Positions 1-11,214 of a DNA stretch of 48,783 nt are shown here, piece by piece; the stretch's first letter is position 1; every line of letters starts with the position of its first letter. The translations under genes and the position numbers were made by a program. Source of the DNA: Burkholderia sp. Ax-1724 (GTDB lineage: Bacteria > Pseudomonadota > Gammaproteobacteria > Burkholderiales > Burkholderiaceae); contig NZ_VWWL01000038.1 in the NCBI RefSeq assembly GCF_011752995.1, positions 1 through 48,783 of the forward strand, given 5' to 3'. The notes beneath the pieces were generated by a model that saw only the letters and a list, made by a program, of their open reading frames with translations, had not been told where the DNA came from and searched no databases.

Positions 1-1
1 G

Positions 2-3000
2 GGTGCGCCGTCGGGCGCATCGGCGGCCGTGGCTCGCGACGCAGCGTTGCAGGTTGGCCGGCGCGCCTCCGGCGAGCAGCGCCCGATCGGCTCCAGTGCG
101 GCTTTGGCGGCAACGGCCGCCGCCGCATCCGGCGTGTCGGCCAGAGCCGCGCAGGCGATGGCGGTACGCTCTGCGCCGGGCGGCGGCATGGCGGGGGAAT
201 CGATCCATGCTTCGACGCGCGGCAGCCGCGCGGCGTCGCTGCAACGTGCGGCGGATGCGGCGGGTTCGTTCAACCGGACAACGACATCGCGTCAGCCGCT
301 CTCAACCGCGACGCGCACCGGCGGCGTCACGCCGCCGTCCGGTACGCGCAGGCCCGCGCCGGGTTTCGCGCACTCGGCGACGAACTCGCAGAACGTTGCC
401 GAGCCCGCGAGCGTCGAGGAAACACTGCGCAGCATCGCGGAAAACACCGCGCGCTGGACCGATATGGCCGGCGTGAGCCTCGCGCGCAGCCGTGGCGTGG
501 ATGGCGTCAAGCCTGGCGATGTCGCGCAGGCGGCGATGCCGGTCGAGGCGCCCAGGCCGGCCAGCGAGGCGCCGGGTAGCGATCCGGTCCAGGCGGTTTC
601 GGCCGGGTCTGTCGCGCAGGCATCTGCGGAGCCGGTGGTCGGGCGTGCGCCGGCGGTAACGCCGGCCGAGCCGTCGGTCGAAACAGCGCCGGTTGCATTG
701 CCAGCCGCTGCTGCCGTGGCTGAGGAAACGGCGATAGCCGCTTCCGATGCACCCGTCGAGGACAGCAACGCGCCTGTCGCGCAATGGCCGACCGAGCCGC
801 CAGTTATTCATGTGCCGGGAGCCGTTGCGTCACAGGTCATGGAGACTGCCGAGCCGGTGGCCGACGCCAACACGACCGAAACTCCGGCGGCCGTGCAAAA
901 CGCAAGCGCGACGAGTGGAGAGGCGGTGCATGCGTCGGCGGTATCGGCGGCGGCTTTGGTGGAGTCCGCGGCTGTCCAAGCCGCGCCTGTCGTGGCTATG
1001 TCCGCTGCGGCTGTTCGCGCCGAATCCGCGCCTCGCGAGTCGGCGCCGATCGAAACGCCACCGCTCTCGTCCGCGCCGCAATATCCGGCGTCAATCGGCG
1101 GCGCGTCGACATCGTTTCAGCGTTTTGCTGCACAGCTGGAGGACAATGCCTCACAGGAAGACGCAGCGCCCGTCGCTAACGATGCGACACACTCGGCGAC
1201 GCGGGACAGCAGTCACACGGCACCAGCCGATGCAGCGATCAAACCGGTCAGCGGACCTAGCGCGGAATCTCTCGCCGCTGCGCAGACCGTAGTCGCCGCC
1301 GCGAGCACAGTCGCCCCAGCGCCGCGAAAGGAAGAACCCGCGCCAACCGTCGATTCAGCCACCACCGCAACCGCGGCACCGACGCTGCCGGCGGCTCCCG
1401 CAGCCGAAATCGTGGTCGACAAAACGCTCGTGCCTTGGGAGAGCAAGCTCGGGGCCGTGGCGGCTCAACGCCCCGTGTCGCCGTCGGGTTCGTCGCAACC
1501 CGATGCGTCGCAATCCGGGGCGGTCGCATCGCCCGGTGCGGTTGCGCAGTCTTCTCCCGCCACGCTGTCGTCTCCCGTTGCAAGCGCGACTATGGGTACG
1601 GGCGCGCAGGCAAGCGAACCTGCAACATCGTCCTCGACGACGGCCGCACGCTCCCCTGCCCTGCCCACGGCGACCGAACCCGCGAGCACACCGCCGACGC
1701 CTGACGCAACGCACACGGCGACGACCGCAACCGCGGCAGCGGCAACCCACGCTGCGCCCCCCGCCACGCCCACCCCGGCGCAAAGCGTCGCTTCGAACGT
1801 CGTGCGCTTCCCGGGTTTCGGCGCGACGGCACCCAGCGTCGGGCCGTCGCTCGGCGCGCATGAAACCGCCACCGGCAACACCCCGGCCGCTGTCCCGCCG
1901 ATCGCCACAACACCCGCAGCGGCACCGGCCACTCCCGCACCGTCGTTCGGGCCAACCGTACCGGCCTCGTCCGCAGTCGAGCCGAGCACGCTGACCGCAC
2001 CGACGCCAACGCCGGTCACATCGTCATTGGCGCCCATCGCGCCGGCTACGCCAGGCGCACTCGCCACCGCGCTCCCCACGCAGGTTGCCGGAACCACCGT
2101 TCCCACCGCGACACCTGCCGCACCGGCAACGGCCACAACACCCGCCGCACCCGGCGCATTCGCGGCGAACTCACCATCCACCGCATCGGGCCCGACGCCT
2201 GCACCCGCCTCGCCGATCGCCGACACGCCCCCCACGGCAAACGGCGCAAACAGCGCAGACAGCGCAGCCGCCCCCGCCGAGGCCGCCGCCCAGCGCCCGC
2301 CGCTGCGCGGCCACGCTCCGGTCAACGGCTTCGAATTCCACGCACCGGCCGCGTCGATGGTCGAACTGCCACCGCTCGATCTGCTCGCGCGCGCGGACGC
2401 CGGTGTCGAGCCAATCTCGGACGAAAAGCTCCGCGAGACCGGCCAACTGATCGAGCAGCGCCTGCAGGAATTCAAGGTGCCCGTGACCGTGGTCGGCGCA
2501 TCGGCGGGGCCGGTCATCACGCGCTTCGAGATCGAGCCGGCGCTCGGCGTGCGCGGCAGCCAGATCGTCGGTCTCATGAAGGACCTCTCGCGCGGTCTCG
2601 GCCTCACGTCGATCCGCGTGGTCGAGACGATCCCCGGCAAGACCTGCATGGGCCTCGAACTGCCGAACGCGAAGCGACAGACGATCCGCCTCTCGGAAAT
2701 CCTCGAAGCGAGCGTCTACCAGAATTCGCATTCGCAACTGACGCTCGCGATGGGCAAGGACATCACCGGCCACCCGGTCATCGCCGATCTCGCCAAGGCG
2801 CCACACATGCTGGTCGCGGGCACGACCGGTTCGGGCAAGTCGGTCGCGATCAACGCGATGATCTGCTCGCTGCTGTTCAAGGCGACGCCCGAGGAAGTGC
2901 GCCTCATCATGATCGATCCGAAGATGCTGGAGTTATCGGTCTACGAAGGCATTCCGCATCTGCTCGCGCCGGTCGTCACCGACATGAAGCTCGCGGCCAA

Positions 3001-3838
3001 TGCGCTGAACTGGTGCGTCGGCGAAATGGAGAAGCGCTACCGGCTCATGTCGGCGGTCGGCGTGCGCAACCTCGCGGGTTTCAACCAGAAGATCCGCGAC
3101 ACCGAAGCCAAGGGCAAAAAGCTCGGCAACCCGTTCTCGCTGACGCCCGACGCGCCCGAGCCGCTCGCGCCGCTGCCGCTGATCGTCGTCGTGATCGACG
3201 AACTCGCCGACCTGATGATGGTCGCCGGCAAGAAGATCGAGGAGCTGATCGCGCGGCTCGCGCAGAAGGCGCGCGCGGCCGGCATCCACCTGATTCTGGC
3301 GACGCAGCGGCCCTCGGTCGACGTCATCACCGGCCTCATCAAGGCGAACATTCCGACGCGCGTGGCGTTCCAGGTGTCGTCGAAGATCGACTCGCGCACG
3401 ATTCTCGACCAGATGGGCGCCGAGTCGCTGCTCGGCCAGGGCGACATGCTGTTCCTGCCGCCGGGCACCGGCTACCCGCAGCGCGTGCACGGCGCGTTCG
3501 TCGCCGACGAGGAAGTGCATGCGATCGTCGAGTATCTGAAGCAGTTCGGCGAGCCGCAGTACGAGGAAGGCATTCTCGACGGCCCCGCCACCGACGGCGG
3601 CGCGGCCCAGGACCTGTTCGGCGAAACGCCGGATGCGGAAGCCGATCCGCTCTACGACGAAGCGGTCACGTTCGTCGTGCGCACGCGGCGCGCGTCGATC
3701 TCGTCGGTGCAGCGGCAATTGCGCATCGGCTACAACCGCGCGGCGCGGCTCGTCGAGCAGATGGAAACGGCGGGGCTCGTATCGGCGATGAGCATCAACG
3801 GCAGCCGCGAAGTGCTGGCGCCGGGGCCGGCGGAGTAA
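2..3838 (+). CDS. ftsK: DNA translocase FtsK (5' end outside window)
   Basis: FtsK is the septum-anchored hexameric ATPase that pumps chromosome ends apart and activates XerCD at dif. The frame is open to the first base, so the gene begins upstream, and the N-terminal membrane domain is not in the window. What remains is a very long Ala/Pro/Thr/Ser-rich linker (to about 2330), an alpha/beta motor and a winged-helix gamma domain. Walker A GTTGSGKS lies near 2820-2843 and Walker B VVVIDELAD near 3185-3210. The C-terminal gamma domain (about 3650-3835, ending near SINGSREVLAP) is the part that reads KOPS in known FtsK proteins. The linker of over 700 residues is long for the family and low in complexity. 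It ends at a shared terminator facing the lactonase gene. Identity is very secure; the start is unknown. Confidence 0.97.
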   Translation, partial: GAPSGASAAVARDAALQVGRRASGEQRPIGSSAALAATAAAASGVSARAAQAMAVRSAPGGGMAGESIHASTRGSRAASLQRAADAAGSFNRTTTSRQPLSTATRTGGVTPPSGTRRPAPGFAHSATNSQNVAEPASVEETLRSIAENTARWTDMAGVSLARSRGVDGVKPGDVAQAAMPVEAPRPASEAPGSDPVQAVSAGSVAQASAEPVVGRAPAVTPAEPSVETAPVALPAAAAVAEETAIAASDAPVEDSNAPVAQWPTEPPVIHVPGAVASQVMETAEPVADANTTETPAAVQNASATSGEAVHASAVSAAALVESAAVQAAPVVAMSAAAVRAESAPRESAPIETPPLSSAPQYPASIGGASTSFQRFAAQLEDNASQEDAAPVANDATHSATRDSSHTAPADAAIKPVSGPSAESLAAAQTVVAAASTVAPAPRKEEPAPTVDSATTATAAPTLPAAPAAEIVVDKTLVPWESKLGAVAAQRPVSPSGSSQPDASQSGAVASPGAVAQSSPATLSSPVASATMGTGAQASEPATSSSTTAARSPALPTATEPASTPPTPDATHTATTATAAAATHAAPPATPTPAQSVASNVVRFPGFGATAPSVGPSLGAHETATGNTPAAVPPIATTPAAAPATPAPSFGPTVPASSAVEPSTLTAPTPTPVTSSLAPIAPATPGALATALPTQVAGTTVPTATPAAPATATTPAAPGAFAANSPSTASGPTPAPASPIADTPPTANGANSADSAAAPAEAAAQRPPLRGHAPVNGFEFHAPAASMVELPPLDLLARADAGVEPISDEKLRETGQLIEQRLQEFKVPVTVVGASAGPVITRFEIEPALGVRGSQIVGLMKDLSRGLGLTSIRVVETIPGKTCMGLELPNAKRQTIRLSEILEASVYQNSHSQLTLAMGKDITGHPVIADLAKAPHMLVAGTTGSGKSVAINAMICSLLFKATPEEVRLIMIDPKMLELSVYEGIPHLLAPVVTDMKLAANALNWCVGEMEKRYRLMSAVGVRNLAGFNQKIRDTEAKGKKLGNPFSLTPDAPEPLAPLPLIVVVIDELADLMMVAGKKIEELIARLAQKARAAGIHLILATQRPSVDVITGLIKANIPTRVAFQVSSKIDSRTILDQMGAESLLGQGDMLFLPPGTGYPQRVHGAFVADEEVHAIVEYLKQFGEPQYEEGILDGPATDGGAAQDLFGETPDAEADPLYDEAVTFVVRTRRASISSVQRQLRIGYNRAARLVEQMETAGLVSAMSINGSREVLAPGPAE

Positions 3839-3953
3839 CGCCCGGCGGCATCGGCAGAACGGATCGCAGCATGAAACCGGACAGCGAGCGATCGGCCTGC
3901 GATTCGCAGCCATGCTGCGACCCAGGAAGACCAGGAAAAGTCGGCTGAGCAAT

Positions 3954-3998
3954 AAAAAAACGGACCGTCTCACAGGGCTTGTGAGCGGTCCGTTTTCT
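3954..3998. terminator. Bidirectional rho-independent terminator
   Basis: A stem pairs CGGACCG (3961-3967) with CGGTCCG (3986-3992). An inner CTCACA/TGTGAG pair extends it around a short loop. A-rich sequence flanks the left and TTTT the right, so it can stop both ftsK and the convergent lactonase gene. Confidence 0.85.
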
Positions 3999-4039
3999 TA
4001 TTGCACGCGCTCCGTCGAATCACGCGCGTGCATCCCTCA

Positions 4040-5221
4040 TCACGACGGCGACGCGAACTTGAAATCCACCGGCGAACCCAGCTCGAAATGCTGCTTCGGC
4101 GTCGGATCGAGAAAACCGGTCCGGGGATCGCGCCTGAACACGTACACGGTATCGCTCAACTGATTGCCGACGATCAGCCAGTTGCCGCTCGGATCGATCG
4201 CGAACTCGCGCGGCGATTTGCCGAGGCTCGACTGATGGCCGATCGGCTTCAGATGCCCGTTGGCCGGATCGACGGCGAAGATCACGATCTCGTTCGCGTC
4301 GCCGCGATTCGATGCATAGACGAAGCGCCCGTCCGGCGACAGATGGATCGCCGCGGCGCCCACCGCGCCCTTGAAGCCGGGCTGGCTCAGCGAGAGCGTC
4401 TGCGCGAGCGTGAGCCGGCCGTCGCGATAGTCGAACGTGCTGACCGTGCCGGCCAGTTCGCTCGTCAGATACGCATGCTTGCCGTCCGCGCCGAACACCA
4501 GATGGCGCGGGCCCGTGCCGGCCTTCTGCTGCGCGTAGCTCCAGTCGGCCGGCGCGAACGGGCCGGGGCTGCCCTGCGGCGTGTAGCGGTACGCGTACAG
4601 CTTGTCGGCACCGAGGTCCTGCGCAAACATGAAGCGGCCGTCCGGCGAGAACACGGTCGAATGCACGTGCGAGTCGTCCTGCCGCCCTTTCACCGGTCCG
4701 CCGCCCTCGTGGTGCACGGTCTGCACCGACGCGCCGACCTGGCCGTCGGACTGCAACGGAAACACCGCGAAGCTGCCGCCCGGGTCGGGCGCGACCGAGT
4801 AGTTCGCGGTCAGCAGAAACTTCTGGTCGGGCGAAAAGCTCAGGTAGCACGGATCGTTGCCATCCGAGGACACCTTGTTGAGAAACCTCAGTTGCCCGCG
4901 CGCGGCATCGAAGCCGAATGCGCTGATGCCGCCGCGCTGGGTGGCTGGACCGTTATCGCCGGGCAGTTCGTTGACCGCGTAGACGAAGCGGCGGTCGCGG
5001 CTCACGACGAGGAACGACGGATTGACCGTCTTCGCGACCGACACCTGGGTCGCCGCGCCCGTCTTCGTGTCGAAACGATAGACGTAGATGCCCTCGCTTC
5101 TGCCGCCGGTATAAGTGCCGACCAGCAGATTGTAGACGCCGTCGGCGGGGACCGGGCCGGAATCTTGCGCGTACGCTGGCGAAGCAGCAATCGAGACCAT
5201 AAGCACGAAACCTTTTATCAT
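4040..5221 (-). CDS. Secreted lactonase-family beta-propeller protein
   Basis: The 393-residue product resembles the 6-phosphogluconolactonase/muconate-cyclase-like family (COG2706), a seven-bladed propeller. It starts with a short export signal (MIKGFVLMVSIAASPAYA, then QDS), so it is probably periplasmic. Blades show repeated family patterns such as YNLLVGTYTGG, GPRHLVF, HLSPDGRFVYASNRG and FAIDPSGNWL. Known members hydrolyse sugar or cyclic lactones; the substrate here cannot be read from sequence. The start is uncertain. The chosen ATG gives a clean signal peptide but has little Shine-Dalgarno. An in-frame ATG at 5392 has GAGGAGG four bases ahead and would add 57 Arg/Ala-rich residues. 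The gene stands alone, convergent with ftsK. Confidence 0.85.
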   Translation of the reverse strand: MIKGFVLMVSIAASPAYAQDSGPVPADGVYNLLVGTYTGGRSEGIYVYRFDTKTGAATQVSVAKTVNPSFLVVSRDRRFVYAVNELPGDNGPATQRGGISAFGFDAARGQLRFLNKVSSDGNDPCYLSFSPDQKFLLTANYSVAPDPGGSFAVFPLQSDGQVGASVQTVHHEGGGPVKGRQDDSHVHSTVFSPDGRFMFAQDLGADKLYAYRYTPQGSPGPFAPADWSYAQQKAGTGPRHLVFGADGKHAYLTSELAGTVSTFDYRDGRLTLAQTLSLSQPGFKGAVGAAAIHLSPDGRFVYASNRGDANEIVIFAVDPANGHLKPIGHQSSLGKSPREFAIDPSGNWLIVGNQLSDTVYVFRRDPRTGFLDPTPKQHFELGSPVDFKFASPS

Positions 5222-5715
5222 CGAACGGGCGGCGTGGCGTGGCACGGGCCACGTTGCACGCCATGAAGCCGCCTTGGCGGCGCGGTCCGCGCGAGGGGGG
5301 ACGGCCGGAGCGGGAGCACAGGCTGAAGCGCAAACACGAGGCATCACGCGGCGTATGACACTACGCGCGGCGGCACGGCAACGGCGAAGCATGGAACCTC
5401 CTCGACATCGGTCGGCGGGTAAGAACGGTGATAGCAGTAATCGCGGTGTCTGGTCTGCCTCGTCTGCCGCGCGCGGGGTCGAGCGTCGTTCTGCGTTGTT
5501 CTTGCCAAAGCCAGTATAAGAGCGTCCGGTCGGATCATGCAGCGAATGCAGCCAGCCATGCGGCCTAGGCAAGACCGGGGGGAGACCTGAGCGAGACCGA
5601 TCCCAGGTAAAGACAAACTCATGCGAAGCCATTTTCGCCGACAATCACCGTCCCGCACCACGGGACATTTTTCAATTTCCAATCGCGTATCACGCGTCTC
5701 ACCCTGGGAGTCTTC
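5222..5715. other. Intergenic region, lactonase to DUF3096 gene
   Basis: This gap separates divergent genes. The only clear signals are the GAGGAGG-ATG context read on the minus strand at about 5392-5403 and a minus-strand TATACT (5514-5519) that could be a -10 box for the lactonase gene. I see no further gene, repeat or RNA here. Confidence 0.4.
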
Positions 5716-5868
5716 ATGAACGTCACACTGAGCCTCGGTCCGCTCGTTTCGCTGATCGCCGGCATTCTGATTCTGGTCATGCCGCGCCTGTTGAGCTACA
5801 TCGTCGCGCTCTATCTGATCATCATCGGCATTATCGGCATCTTCGGCGTGGGGTCGTCGCACCTGTGA
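5716..5868 (+). CDS. DUF3096 family small membrane protein
   Basis: This 50-residue protein (starting MNVTLSLGPLVSLIAGIL) is almost entirely hydrophobic. It has two probable membrane helices separated by PRLLSY, and a run of Ile/Leu/Gly in the second. It matches the DUF3096 pattern, a widespread family of unknown function. A good ribosome site, GGGAG, sits five bases before the ATG, which supports translation. It is too short to stand out in ordinary ORF listings. No operon partner is evident. Function unknown. Confidence 0.82.
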   Translation: MNVTLSLGPLVSLIAGILILVMPRLLSYIVALYLIIIGIIGIFGVGSSHL

Positions 5869-6274
5869 GCGGCGCGTAACGCGAGATCGGGAGCGCGGCT
5901 TGCGTCCGGCAGCGGAACGCTTCGCGCGCCACGAAGTGCGCGGTGGAGAAGTTGCGGCGGCGTAGCGCAAGTGCGGCTGCAACAACGCCGCGGAGCCTGT
6001 CGCCGCGCATCGCACTGCGTCTCGCACAGTGCCTCTTACCGCGCATGTCGCTGCGCAGCATGAACATGGCAATGACAATAGCGCGCAACGAAGCACGCAC
6101 TCCCGGCGGTACATGCCACGGACTATGGGCTACGGGCAACACGCGCAAAGCGGCCCAAAGCAACCACGCGAGCGCGCCACCCACGCTTGCGCACTCCGTG
6201 TCGGTCGTGAGCGGAACGATAGAACCCGATTCAGATAAAGCAGCGCGTCAAACCGCGTGCGTACGCAGTGCCGC
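5869..6274. other. Intergenic region with no confident gene
   Basis: Open frames cross this stretch on both strands. A minus-strand frame starting with GTG near 6184 has a hydrophobic opening (GGALAWLLWAALRVLP) but turns into Arg-rich, low-quality sequence and lacks a clear ribosome site. I do not call it. Confidence 0.35.
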
Positions 6275-6520
6275 TCAACCGTTCGAAAGCTGGTCGAGAC
6301 GCAAACGCCCCTGCAGCGACAAGGCGCCAACGGCATAATGACCGTCGTCTTCCTGATAGCGCCGGAAGCAGGCCCGCTCGACCAGAAACGCCGCGGTCGC
6401 GAGCATGCAGTTGCGGCTCAGGCCAAGGTGGCCATGATCGAGTGGCAGCATCGAGTCGTCGGCAAGTTGGCTGGCGGCCGAGAGAATCGTGATGCAATCG
6501 GATTTCGACGGGTTCAGCAT
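6275..6520 (-). CDS. Small hypothetical protein
   Basis: An 81-residue product begins MLNPSKSDCITILSAASQLA and ends RLRLDQLSNG. The start is chosen because a GAGGA ribosome site lies about nine bases ahead of the ATG; longer in-frame options are poor. Composition is balanced rather than Arg/Ala-rich, unlike the shadow frames here, which argues for a real gene. No domain is recognised and no membrane segment is seen. It is divergent from the GH15 gene. Function unknown. Confidence 0.55.
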   Translation of the reverse strand: MLNPSKSDCITILSAASQLADDSMLPLDHGHLGLSRNCMLATAAFLVERACFRRYQEDDGHYAVGALSLQGRLRLDQLSNG

Positions 6521-6777
6521 GGCTTTCGTCCTCGGAAACGGCGTCTCGATGCGCCATGAGCAAGGCCGATTCGCAGCCCGGTATGCACCGGACATCGGCA
6601 TGAGGTTCAATTCTAAGCATGGATTTGACAATTTACCAATCGCGTTTTGCCGCACCACGCGATGAACCAACCCAGTTCATGCAGGTCCGGTAATAACCGG
6701 CTTTCGAGGCGCGGCACTCGCGGTACCCACCCGCAGTACCGTTTCCGGCCGTCCGCCATCACGACACGTTTTCCGAC

Positions 6778-8667
<1,890 letters not shown>

Positions 8668-8846
8668 TCCAGTGACAGTTTGCGTACCGTGTGTGCGCGA
8701 ATTGTTGCGTTGCACAAATTTACATAGTTCGATATCATCGATCCGACTGTCGGCCAAAAACAATGCGCCCACAACCAAAATGGCCCGCCGCAACGCCTCA
8801 CGCGTGTTTGCGAAGCCCAATGCGAACCGCCTAAAACGGAGCACCC

Positions 8847-10127
8847 ATGCTCTATCAACTGCACGAATTCCAGCGGGCGATGTTGAGCCCCCTCACCGCC
8901 TGGGCCCAGGCCGCGTCGAAATCATTCGCGAATCCTGCCAGTCCCTTAGCCTACGTGCCGGGCGCCACGCGCCTCTCAGCCGGTTACGAACTGCTGTACC
9001 GGCTCGGCAAGGATTACGAAAAGCCCGAGTTCAACATCCACCAGATTGTCAAAGACGGTCATAACATCCCGATCGTCGAGCAGACCATCATCGAGAAGCC
9101 GTTCTGCCGCCTGATGCGCTTCAAGCGCTATGCGGACGACAGCGATGCCGTCAATCAATTGAAAGACGAGCCGGCCGTGCTGGTCTGCGCGCCGTTGTCG
9201 GGACACCACGCCACGCTGCTGCGCGATACCGTGCGCACGTTGCTGCAAGACCACAAGGTCTACATCACCGACTGGATCGACGCGCGCATGGTGCCGCTCG
9301 AAGCCGGCCAATTCCGCCTCGACGACTACGTCGCGTATATCCAGGAATTCATCCGCCACATCGGCGCGAAGAATCTGCACGTGATCTCCGTGTGCCAGCC
9401 GACCGTGCCGGTGCTCGCCGCCATTGCGCTGCTGGCGAGCCGCGGCGAAGACACGCCGCGCACCATGACGATGATGGGCGGCCCGATCGACGCGCGCAAG
9501 AGCCCGACCTCGGTCAACTCGCTCGCCACGCAGCATTCGTACGAGTGGTTCGAAAACAACGTGATTTTCACGGTGCCGCCGAATTATCCGGGCGTGGGCC
9601 GCAAGGTGTATCCGGGCTTCCTGCAGCACACCGGTTTCGTCGCAATGAATCCGGAGCGCCACGCGGCCTCGCACTGGGACTACTACCAGAGCCTGCTGCG
9701 CGGCGACGAAGACGACGCCGAAGCGCATCGCCGCTTCTACGACGAATACAACGCCGTGCTCGACATGGATGCCGACTATTACCTCGACACGATCCGCGTC
9801 GTGTTCCAGGAGTTCCGTCTTGCCGAGGGCACGTGGGATGTCGGCGGCGAACGCGTGCGGCCGCAGGACATCAAGACGACCGCGCTGTTTACGATCGAAG
9901 GCGAGCTGGACGATATTTCCGGCGACGGACAGACCTACGCCGCGCATGATCTGTGCTCGGGCATTCCCGCGAAGCACAAACGGCACTTCACTGCGGAAAA
10001 ATGCGGCCACTACGGCATTTTCTCGGGACGCCGCTGGCGCACGATCATCTATCCGCAACTGCGCGACTTCATTCTCGCGCACAACAGCAAGACCACCAGG
10101 ACGACGAAAGAGAAAGTCGAAGCCTAA
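8847..10127 (+). CDS. phaZ: Intracellular polyhydroxybutyrate depolymerase
   Basis: The 426-residue protein is an intracellular PHB depolymerase (PhaZ) that breaks down amorphous granule PHB to oligomers and monomer. It is an alpha/beta hydrolase in which the usual serine nucleophile is cysteine: Cys183 lies in ISVCQPTVP. Asp355 (EGELDDISG) and His388 (EKCGHYGIF) complete the triad. These positions equal those described for the Ralstonia eutropha enzyme. There is no signal peptide, consistent with granule access from the cytoplasm. GGAG lies seven bases before the ATG. The gene ends in a strong hairpin terminator and is convergent with a TetR gene that could be involved in its control, though nothing in the sequence proves this. 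Confidence 0.95.
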   Translation: MLYQLHEFQRAMLSPLTAWAQAASKSFANPASPLAYVPGATRLSAGYELLYRLGKDYEKPEFNIHQIVKDGHNIPIVEQTIIEKPFCRLMRFKRYADDSDAVNQLKDEPAVLVCAPLSGHHATLLRDTVRTLLQDHKVYITDWIDARMVPLEAGQFRLDDYVAYIQEFIRHIGAKNLHVISVCQPTVPVLAAIALLASRGEDTPRTMTMMGGPIDARKSPTSVNSLATQHSYEWFENNVIFTVPPNYPGVGRKVYPGFLQHTGFVAMNPERHAASHWDYYQSLLRGDEDDAEAHRRFYDEYNAVLDMDADYYLDTIRVVFQEFRLAEGTWDVGGERVRPQDIKTTALFTIEGELDDISGDGQTYAAHDLCSGIPAKHKRHFTAEKCGHYGIFSGRRWRTIIYPQLRDFILAHNSKTTRTTKEKVEA

Positions 10128-10151
10128 GCATTAAACGTGCAATAGCATTGA

Positions 10152-10190
10152 AAAAGCCAACGGCCTCTACTGAGGCCGTTGGCTTTTCTA
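10152..10190. terminator. Strong terminator after phaZ
   Basis: A perfect 16-bp stem (10152-10167 with 10172-10187) closes on the 4-base loop TACT. It starts with AAAA and ends with TTTT, so it can serve phaZ and also the convergent TetR gene. Confidence 0.92.
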
Positions 10191-10340
10191 TTGAGCTGGC
10201 TTCTCAACCCGGTGCTTCTCAACCTGGTTCGTGATACTGATTTTTGTTCGCTTTTTGCGTGGCCGGTTGCGAGCGCCCAAAACTCCGCTGCGATAGCCGT
10301 TCGCGGCGCGCACCGCCTCGGATCGCCTCGCCCCACCCGG

Positions 10341-10973
10341 CTACTTGCGCAACAGGTACGCGAGCAGCAACTCGGTATTCATCTGGATCACTTCGCTGCG
10401 TTCGGCGGCGCTGCTGAAATCGCGGCCGAGCGTTGCTTCGATCGTGAAGCGGTTCGACACAATGTAGTAGCCCATGCCCGAAAGCGTCACGTAAAAGCGC
10501 AGCGGATCGACGTTCGTGCGAAACAGCCCTGCTCGCTGACCGCGTTCGAGAATGCCGCCGAGCGTCGCGACGATCGGCGAGATCATTTCGCGGATGCGCG
10601 TCGACTTCTGCATATAGCGTGCTTCGTGCAGATTCTCGTTGTTGATGAGACGCAGCAGTTCGGGATGATCGCGATAGTAGTCCCAAACGAAATGCGCAAG
10701 ACGCGTAACGGCCTCGACGGGTGCGACGCCGTTGAGTTCGAGCGTGCGCTCCGCTTCGTTGAGCGCGCTGAACGCATGCTCGAGTACCGCGGTAAACAGC
10801 TGCTCCTTGCTACCGAAGTAGTAATAGAGCATGCGTTCATTGGTTTCCGCGCGGCGGGCAATCTGGTCGACGCGTGCGCCGAACAGCCCACCATTTGCAA
10901 ACTCTTCGGCTGCCGCAAGCAAAATGCGCCGCCGCGTGCCTTCAGGATCTCTTTTGATTTTCGGCTGATTCAT
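10341..10973 (-). CDS. TetR/AcrR family transcriptional regulator
   Basis: The 210-residue protein has an N-terminal TetR helix-turn-helix. The pattern GTRRRILLAAAEEFANGG is followed by ARVDQIARRAETN and the recognition segment ERMLYYYFGSKEQLF (to about residue 65). The C-terminal ligand domain looks like the RutR/CerR-type C-terminal domain (TetR_C_6), with HFVWDYYRDHPELLRLINNEN. The ATG at 10973 is used because the domain begins right after it; earlier in-frame starts add unstructured sequence. It is divergent from rnfB across about 240 bases and convergent with phaZ. Its ligand and targets are unknown. Confidence 0.9.
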   Translation of the reverse strand: MNQPKIKRDPEGTRRRILLAAAEEFANGGLFGARVDQIARRAETNERMLYYYFGSKEQLFTAVLEHAFSALNEAERTLELNGVAPVEAVTRLAHFVWDYYRDHPELLRLINNENLHEARYMQKSTRIREMISPIVATLGGILERGQRAGLFRTNVDPLRFYVTLSGMGYYIVSNRFTIEATLGRDFSSAAERSEVIQMNTELLLAYLLRK

Positions 10974-11214
10974 GGTGGCATCGTCTTCGTGAGCCGCGTT
11001 ATCCGGATCGCGCTGCCAGCCTCTCTCCTCGGACTTCGCGCTGGCGGCGTTGAGCGGGCGCGTTATGGTTGGGGAACACACCCTTTTCTGCGGTCTTTCG
11101 AAAAAGCGCTTCGATTATGGCACATGGATTGCGAATGGCAATCGGGGAAATCGGCGATAATGTGCTATTTAGTTCAGGCTGTGCGCACGCACACCCAACC
11201 CCCACGCCGCAACC

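Noticed and set aside
5831..6184. Minus-strand frame with a hydrophobic start near 6184
   Set aside because: GTG start, no ribosome site, Arg-rich remainder and overlap with the DUF3096 gene end.
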